From Bdellovibrionales bacterium (GTDB lineage Bacteria > Bdellovibrionota > Bacteriovoracia > Bacteriovoracales > Bacteriovoracaceae), in NCBI GenBank assembly GCA_023250775.1, contig JAHFAA010000139.1, positions 1 through 8,856 of the forward strand: 8,856 nucleotides of DNA, read 5' to 3'. The notes below the pieces were generated by a model, which saw only the letters and a list, made by a program, of their open reading frames with translations, made no database searches and was not told the origin of the DNA. Within the stretch, counting starts at the first letter, position 1. Every line of letters starts with the position of its first letter. Shown here one piece after another: positions 5,795-8,856 of the stretch. Made by a program: the position numbers and the translations under genes.

Positions 5795-6769
5795 ATGAAA
5801 TTTCAGTATTTAATGATTCTTGTTTTGATGTTCTCCTTCCAGGCCTTCGCCCAGACATTGAAGGTGGCCGTGCTGGCTCCAGAAGGAACTGGCTGGTCAA
5901 AAAATCTAAAAATGATGGCGTCCGAAATTGAAAAAGGCACCGAAGGAAAAGTAAAATTCAAAATTTACTTTGGTGGATCCCAAGGTGACGAGCCCGATGT
6001 TTTGAGAAAAATCCGTATCGGCCAACTTCAGGGCGGGATTTTTACCGGCAAAACTCTTGGCGATATCAATGGTGATGTGCGGGTAATGGAGTTGCCTTTT
6101 ACATTCTATGAAAAACGCGAACTGGCCCTGGCCACCTTGAAAAAATTGGCCCCTTATTTTAATGAAGGATTTAGCAAAAATAAGTTTGAAAATTTGGGAT
6201 TCTTCGAGATCGGTTTGATTTATTTTGTATCGAAGAAAAAGTCGGAGAGTCTTGATTCTTTGAAAGGACTTAAAATCTGGACGTGGGAAGGCGATCCTTT
6301 AGTTATGGCGATGATCCAAGAAATGAATCTTGTTTCTGTTCCACTGGCCTTACCTGACGTCTTGTCGTCTTTATCAACCGGCATTATTGAGGCCGCCTAT
6401 GCTCCACCGCTGGGGATTATTGCGCTTCAATGGAATACCAAGATTAAATATTTGGTGGATTTTCCTCTATCCTACAGCGTTGGAGCTTTCTTGATTGGCA
6501 AAGAAGCTTGGGCACAGATTCCCGCCAACTATCAGGCAAAAGTGAAAGAGCTTGCCGCCAAATATATTGATGATGTGAACGTGCAAAATGCCAAAGATAA
6601 TATCGAGGCCCTTGCCGCCATCAAGTCGATGGGTGTGGAATTTCTGAAGTTCAGCGACAAGGACATCACAACGGCAAAAGGCCTGCGTGTTAAAATGATT
6701 GCGCGCTTAAAAGGTAAGCTGTTCTCGGCCGAGGCCCTGAAAAAATTAGAGGCAGAGGCAAAACTGTAG
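5795..6769 (+). CDS. TRAP transporter substrate-binding protein, DctP family (TatP-like)
   Basis: A 324-residue periplasmic solute receptor of the DctP family that should capture a ligand for a tripartite (TRAP) permease. The signal peptide spans residues 1-19 with cleavage at AFA/Q. The mature start TLKVAVLAPEGTGWSKNL and the later segments RKIRIGQLQGGIFTGKTLGDI (71-91), ELPFTFYEKREL (99-110), SLDSLKGLKIWTWEGDP (152-168) and VLSSLSTGIIEAAYAPP (189-205) follow the family order. In classical DctP/SiaP proteins the GxKiR segment supplies the arginine that binds the substrate carboxylate; here the position is tryptophan (KIWTW, W162). Start: ATG at 5795 with GAGGTG seven bases upstream, 14 bp after tatT. 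No DctQ or DctM gene follows. The ligand cannot be told from the sequence. Confidence 0.9.
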   Translation: MKFQYLMILVLMFSFQAFAQTLKVAVLAPEGTGWSKNLKMMASEIEKGTEGKVKFKIYFGGSQGDEPDVLRKIRIGQLQGGIFTGKTLGDINGDVRVMELPFTFYEKRELALATLKKLAPYFNEGFSKNKFENLGFFEIGLIYFVSKKKSESLDSLKGLKIWTWEGDPLVMAMIQEMNLVSVPLALPDVLSSLSTGIIEAAYAPPLGIIALQWNTKIKYLVDFPLSYSVGAFLIGKEAWAQIPANYQAKVKELAAKYIDDVNVQNAKDNIEALAAIKSMGVEFLKFSDKDITTAKGLRVKMIARLKGKLFSAEALKKLEAEAKL

Positions 6770-6808
6770 GGTGGGATTCATATTCAAATTATTGAAAGCA
6801 ATCCACAC

Positions 6809-6844
6809 AACCATAGTGTAACTAAAAAAACGCTGTGGTTTTAT
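6809..6844 (+). terminator. Hairpin with T-run after tatP, possible intrinsic terminator overlapping the next gene's signal-peptide region
   Basis: The arms 6809-6819 and 6830-6840 can form 11 consecutive pairs, including two G-U pairs, around a 10-base A-rich loop (6820-6829). The distal arm ends in a short T-run (6839-6842). It begins 40 bases after the tatP stop, a normal place for a terminator. It also lies in the reading frame that encodes a good signal peptide for the next gene, so either the two functions overlap or one of them is apparent only. Confidence 0.4.
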
Positions 6845-6856
6845 ACCTTACTCGCG

Positions 6857-8425
6857 TTGTCCGCGGTGCTCGCCAATTTATCTTTATCCAAAGACGTGCA
6901 GGCACGTGAAAATTCATGGGCCATGAGGCCCAGTTATGGCGAAGGCTCCGTTCAGGAACTTTATGATGGACCTTTATGGCCCAAAATTGGAACTGATAGA
7001 AAACGCGGCGCCATCGTTGTTCCCGAAGAAAGTTTTGAGATTGTCACAACCCCAACCTTAAATGAGCTTAATAAACTTCAGACCTTTTGGTTTGAAGAAT
7101 TGCCTGATCGTGAGATATGTCCTGATGAAATTCTGAATGAGCAAGCGCAATTTCTTCAATATCTTTTTCGATTAATTAGCTTGAGCTATGCCTATGAAAC
7201 GCTAATAGACATTCATGTCTATCTATCCAAGCTAGAGGCGCCTGAGAAATGCTCGATAAATTCGAATGAGTTATGGGGTAAATGTAAATCAGATGATCCT
7301 GAAATGGAAAAATTTGTCAGGCGGGCCCTTGGCGATAAACAAAACGACGTGGTCGATCGATTATCTTTTTCTCGACAGAAAAAGGTTCTTGCGGAGTGGT
7401 GGGAGAAAGAGATGTCTTTCTTCCGTGGAAAAAGTAATAGTCCCGGTAGTTCTATTTCCAGCATGCTTCTGCAAACATTAATTAATCCGGGAATGATTTC
7501 AAAAGTGAATCAGACATGGGCGAAACAACATTTGAGTGAGCAGTGCCAAAAAATTAAGAATGATTTAAGAACAATTTGTAGTGAAAAAGATTTTCTCTAT
7601 GGCATGTCTGACGTGAAGGAGGCCCGCTTATTAATTGAAAGGTCTCACGCATTCACCCAAATCAATAAAACAGGTTATGGTGTCGGGTGCATGCGCCGAT
7701 TCGTCGAACTTTTTCAAAGATTAGAAAAACCCGTGCCTTATTTTCCAGATATTTTTCCTGCGGTCATGAGTGCCCTGGTCCGCGAGGACGCCCCTTATCT
7801 CCAGGGCAAATTATTTTTACTTGGCTCACTTCAAGAGTTTGAGGAAAAAGGGCTCATCGGTTTGCTGTATGAAGAGAAAAATATCCCCACACCAACGCCG
7901 ACACCCATTAGTAAAAAGGTTGTTGCTAAGGCCGCGGCCACTCCCGCGCCGACGCCGATTCCTGTTGTCGTTGTGGCAACTCCCAAGCCGACTCCCACGC
8001 CTGCGCCAAAGATTGCTGAATTTGAACTTGCTGTACGTGAGAGAATCCAATTCAATTCGGATAAAGTCCCCGTAAATATGGCGCTGATGCGCAATGACTA
8101 TCTCTTCAGTGACAAAATGATCGTGGCATTGAGTGAGCCAATGAAAAATTTTCAAACTCGCAAGGCCATCAAGGATATGAAAGAGTTAGATCATCTAGGT
8201 TCACACGAGGAACCTGTCCATCTCATGTTCTTAAAATTTCTTATTGATAATGATTATCATCAGGGGCTGTTCAATATTCAGGCGGAAATTGGTGACAAGT
8301 TTTGGGTCATTAATGATTTTGAAAAGGGCAGAATCCCCCAGTGGATTGAACTCGTCAATGATCAATCCACTCAGTCCCGCTGGCAGATCTATATCTTAAA
8401 ACCTCCTTCTGCTTCCTCTAAGTGA
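6857..8425 (+). CDS. Secreted protein of unknown family with Pro/Thr/Ala linker; true start probably upstream
   Basis: I do not recognise this protein, which has about 522 residues from the TTG at 6857. That start has no ribosome binding site. Upstream in the same frame, back to the TAG of tatP at 6767, the codons read SVTKK then a hydrophobic stretch (TLWFYTLLALSAVLANLSL) and a VQA/REN cleavage site. The real start therefore lies before 6821, but no ATG, GTG or TTG exists there in frame. The candidate is an ATT at 6782, six bases after AGGGTGGG, or a lost base joining the GTG frame at 6771. The mature N-terminal domain (to about residue 343) has several cysteines. Residues 344-384 form a Pro/Thr/Ala linker, and a roughly 138-residue C-terminal domain follows (IQFNSDKVPVNMAL onward, ending near WQIYILKPP). 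A periplasmic or envelope location is likely. Confidence 0.75.
   Translation: MSAVLANLSLSKDVQARENSWAMRPSYGEGSVQELYDGPLWPKIGTDRKRGAIVVPEESFEIVTTPTLNELNKLQTFWFEELPDREICPDEILNEQAQFLQYLFRLISLSYAYETLIDIHVYLSKLEAPEKCSINSNELWGKCKSDDPEMEKFVRRALGDKQNDVVDRLSFSRQKKVLAEWWEKEMSFFRGKSNSPGSSISSMLLQTLINPGMISKVNQTWAKQHLSEQCQKIKNDLRTICSEKDFLYGMSDVKEARLLIERSHAFTQINKTGYGVGCMRRFVELFQRLEKPVPYFPDIFPAVMSALVREDAPYLQGKLFLLGSLQEFEEKGLIGLLYEEKNIPTPTPTPISKKVVAKAAATPAPTPIPVVVVATPKPTPTPAPKIAEFELAVRERIQFNSDKVPVNMALMRNDYLFSDKMIVALSEPMKNFQTRKAIKDMKELDHLGSHEEPVHLMFLKFLIDNDYHQGLFNIQAEIGDKFWVINDFEKGRIPQWIELVNDQSTQSRWQIYILKPPSASSK
7886..8008 (+). repeat. Pro/Thr/Ala low-complexity coding repeat (interdomain linker)
   Basis: Three clusters of alternating proline with threonine, alanine, lysine or isoleucine (PTPTPTP, TPAPTPIP, TPKPTPTPAP) are separated by two short segments rich in valine and alanine. 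Such stretches are usually extended flexible linkers between exported domains, and sometimes cross peptidoglycan. The DNA is GC-rich with degenerate CCNACN repeats and could vary in length by slippage. Confidence 0.8.
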
Positions 8426-8478
8426 GCGAAATTTTATCGCATGTAACATTTTGCCCGGAATCTTCTGGCCGCAATCTT

Positions 8479-8500
8479 TGCTATTATCGAGAGAAGAGGC
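8479..8500 (+). promoter_or_regulatory. Candidate extended -10 promoter and Shine-Dalgarno for the 113-residue gene
   Basis: TTTGCTATTAT contains an extended -10 (TGC followed by TATTAT at 8482-8487) with no good -35. It lies about 20 bases before the ATG at 8506, which is short for a leader. AAGAGG (8494-8499) six bases before that ATG is a good ribosome binding site and decides the start against the GTG at 8422. Confidence 0.3.
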
Positions 8501-8505
8501 GTTTT

Positions 8506-8847
8506 ATGCGTATCGGGAGAATGGAACCAAAAAATCTTGTTGAAAGTGCCAAGAGCGAACCTCGGGCCCCGCGCCAGATTGAAAAAAGACCGCGACCGAG
8601 CGATGAGGAAATTCGCGCCAAAATAGTTGCTAATCAAGGCAAGCAAGCCGCACCAGTTCAGCTAGGTGAGAAAATGGGTTTTTCTCGTAATGAAAATCCT
8701 CCAGCAAAACCTTCCGATGTGGGACTCAATGACCCCAATGATCCTGCGACAAGAGGGAAATTAAAACAGCTGCTGGCGAGTGGCGCCATTAATTTTAATG
8801 ATCGAGAGCGGGGCACTCTACAAAATATTCTTGAGCATGATGAATAA
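8506..8847 (+). CDS. Small hydrophilic protein of unknown function (113 residues)
   Basis: No confident family. The ATG at 8506 is preferred to the GTG at 8422 because AAGAGG stands six bases upstream, while the GTG has no ribosome binding site and would overlap the previous stop. There is no signal peptide, no membrane segment and no cysteine, so the product is cytoplasmic. Residues 1-80 are rich in Pro, Lys, Arg, Glu and Asn and look disordered. Residues 81-113 (ATRGKLKQLLASGAINFNDR then LQNILEHDE) could form two helices. That tail, LK..LASGAINF....L..IL, faintly recalls the C-terminal sigma-binding part of FlgM anti-sigma factors, but the match is too weak to name it. It lies 80 bp downstream of the Pro/Thr-linker gene and may be independently transcribed. 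Confidence 0.65.
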   Translation: MRIGRMEPKNLVESAKSEPRAPRQIEKRPRPSDEEIRAKIVANQGKQAAPVQLGEKMGFSRNENPPAKPSDVGLNDPNDPATRGKLKQLLASGAINFNDRERGTLQNILEHDE

Positions 8848-8856
8848 GTGTTAGGG

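Noticed and set aside
7886..8008. CRISPR-like or tandem DNA repeat
   Set aside because: The periodicity comes from Pro-Thr codons in a continuing reading frame; there are no spacers.
7826..8155. Long antisense open frames rich in Gly/Val or Arg opposite the Pro/Thr linker
   Set aside because: Their composition is the mirror of the repetitive, GC-rich linker DNA and they have no start signals.
8455..8468. CCGGAA/TTCTGG as a terminator for the Pro/Thr-linker gene
   Set aside because: The stem is short, the loop is tiny and no T-run follows.
8466..8482. Possible sigma-54 promoter (TGGCC ... TTTGCT) before the 113-residue gene
   Set aside because: GG and GC are 11 bases apart instead of the strict 10, so the spacing is wrong.
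8422..8505. Longer form of the last gene starting at GTG 8422
   Set aside because: There is no ribosome binding site, the encoded extension looks non-native, and a well-placed AAGAGG supports the ATG at 8506.

Overview
This window looks like chromosomal DNA of a Gram-negative bacterium. I infer a predatory or free-living member of Bdellovibrionota or a related deltaproteobacterial lineage. The reasons are a TatT/TatP-type TRAP pair, several Sec-exported proteins of unknown family, moderate GC content, and an IleRS of the eukaryote-like clade. No rRNA, tRNA, CRISPR array, insertion sequence or phage gene is visible, and the taxonomic guess is not proven by the sequence.

Layout: (1) About 1-981, minus strand: the 5' part of ileS (isoleucyl-tRNA synthetase). 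As written it is broken by two 1-base losses (near 281-283 and 115-121), although all three segments read as intact IleRS, so base-calling errors are likelier than a dead gene. (2) 1124-4171, plus strand: four overlapping genes in a tight cluster, namely a secreted FecR-domain protein, a Maf nucleotide pyrophosphatase of the dTTP/UTP type, a DUF167/YggU protein and a secreted protein of unknown family. (3) 4172-4814: an atypical stretch with a 73-residue minus-strand gene whose stop codon abuts that of the upstream operon, followed by about 420 non-coding bases. The non-coding part holds a good minus-strand promoter, seven copies of GAAGT/ACTTC that can form alternative hairpins, a perfect AGGAGG ahead of an 8-codon ORF, and the upstream region of tatT. 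(4) 4815-6769: a TatT-like lipoprotein and a DctP-family periplasmic binding protein (TatP-like), 14 bp apart, with no membrane permease genes following. (5) About 6780-8425: a secreted protein of unknown family with a 41-residue Pro/Thr/Ala linker. Its signal peptide is encoded upstream of the first conventional start codon and lies over a terminator-like hairpin. (6) 8506-8847: a 113-residue hydrophilic protein of unknown function.

Functional picture: most of the plus-strand products are exported to the periplasm or outer membrane (FecR-domain protein, the 174-residue protein, TatT, TatP, the Pro/Thr-linker protein). Maf and DUF167 are cytoplasmic housekeeping genes caught in the first cluster. 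TatT and TatP together suggest high-affinity uptake of a small, probably hydrophobic or carboxylate ligand through a TRAP permease encoded elsewhere.

The most unusual feature is the structured leader in front of the small minus-strand gene (4423-4662), which could be an uncharacterised cis-regulatory RNA, a small RNA, or a set of protein operators.
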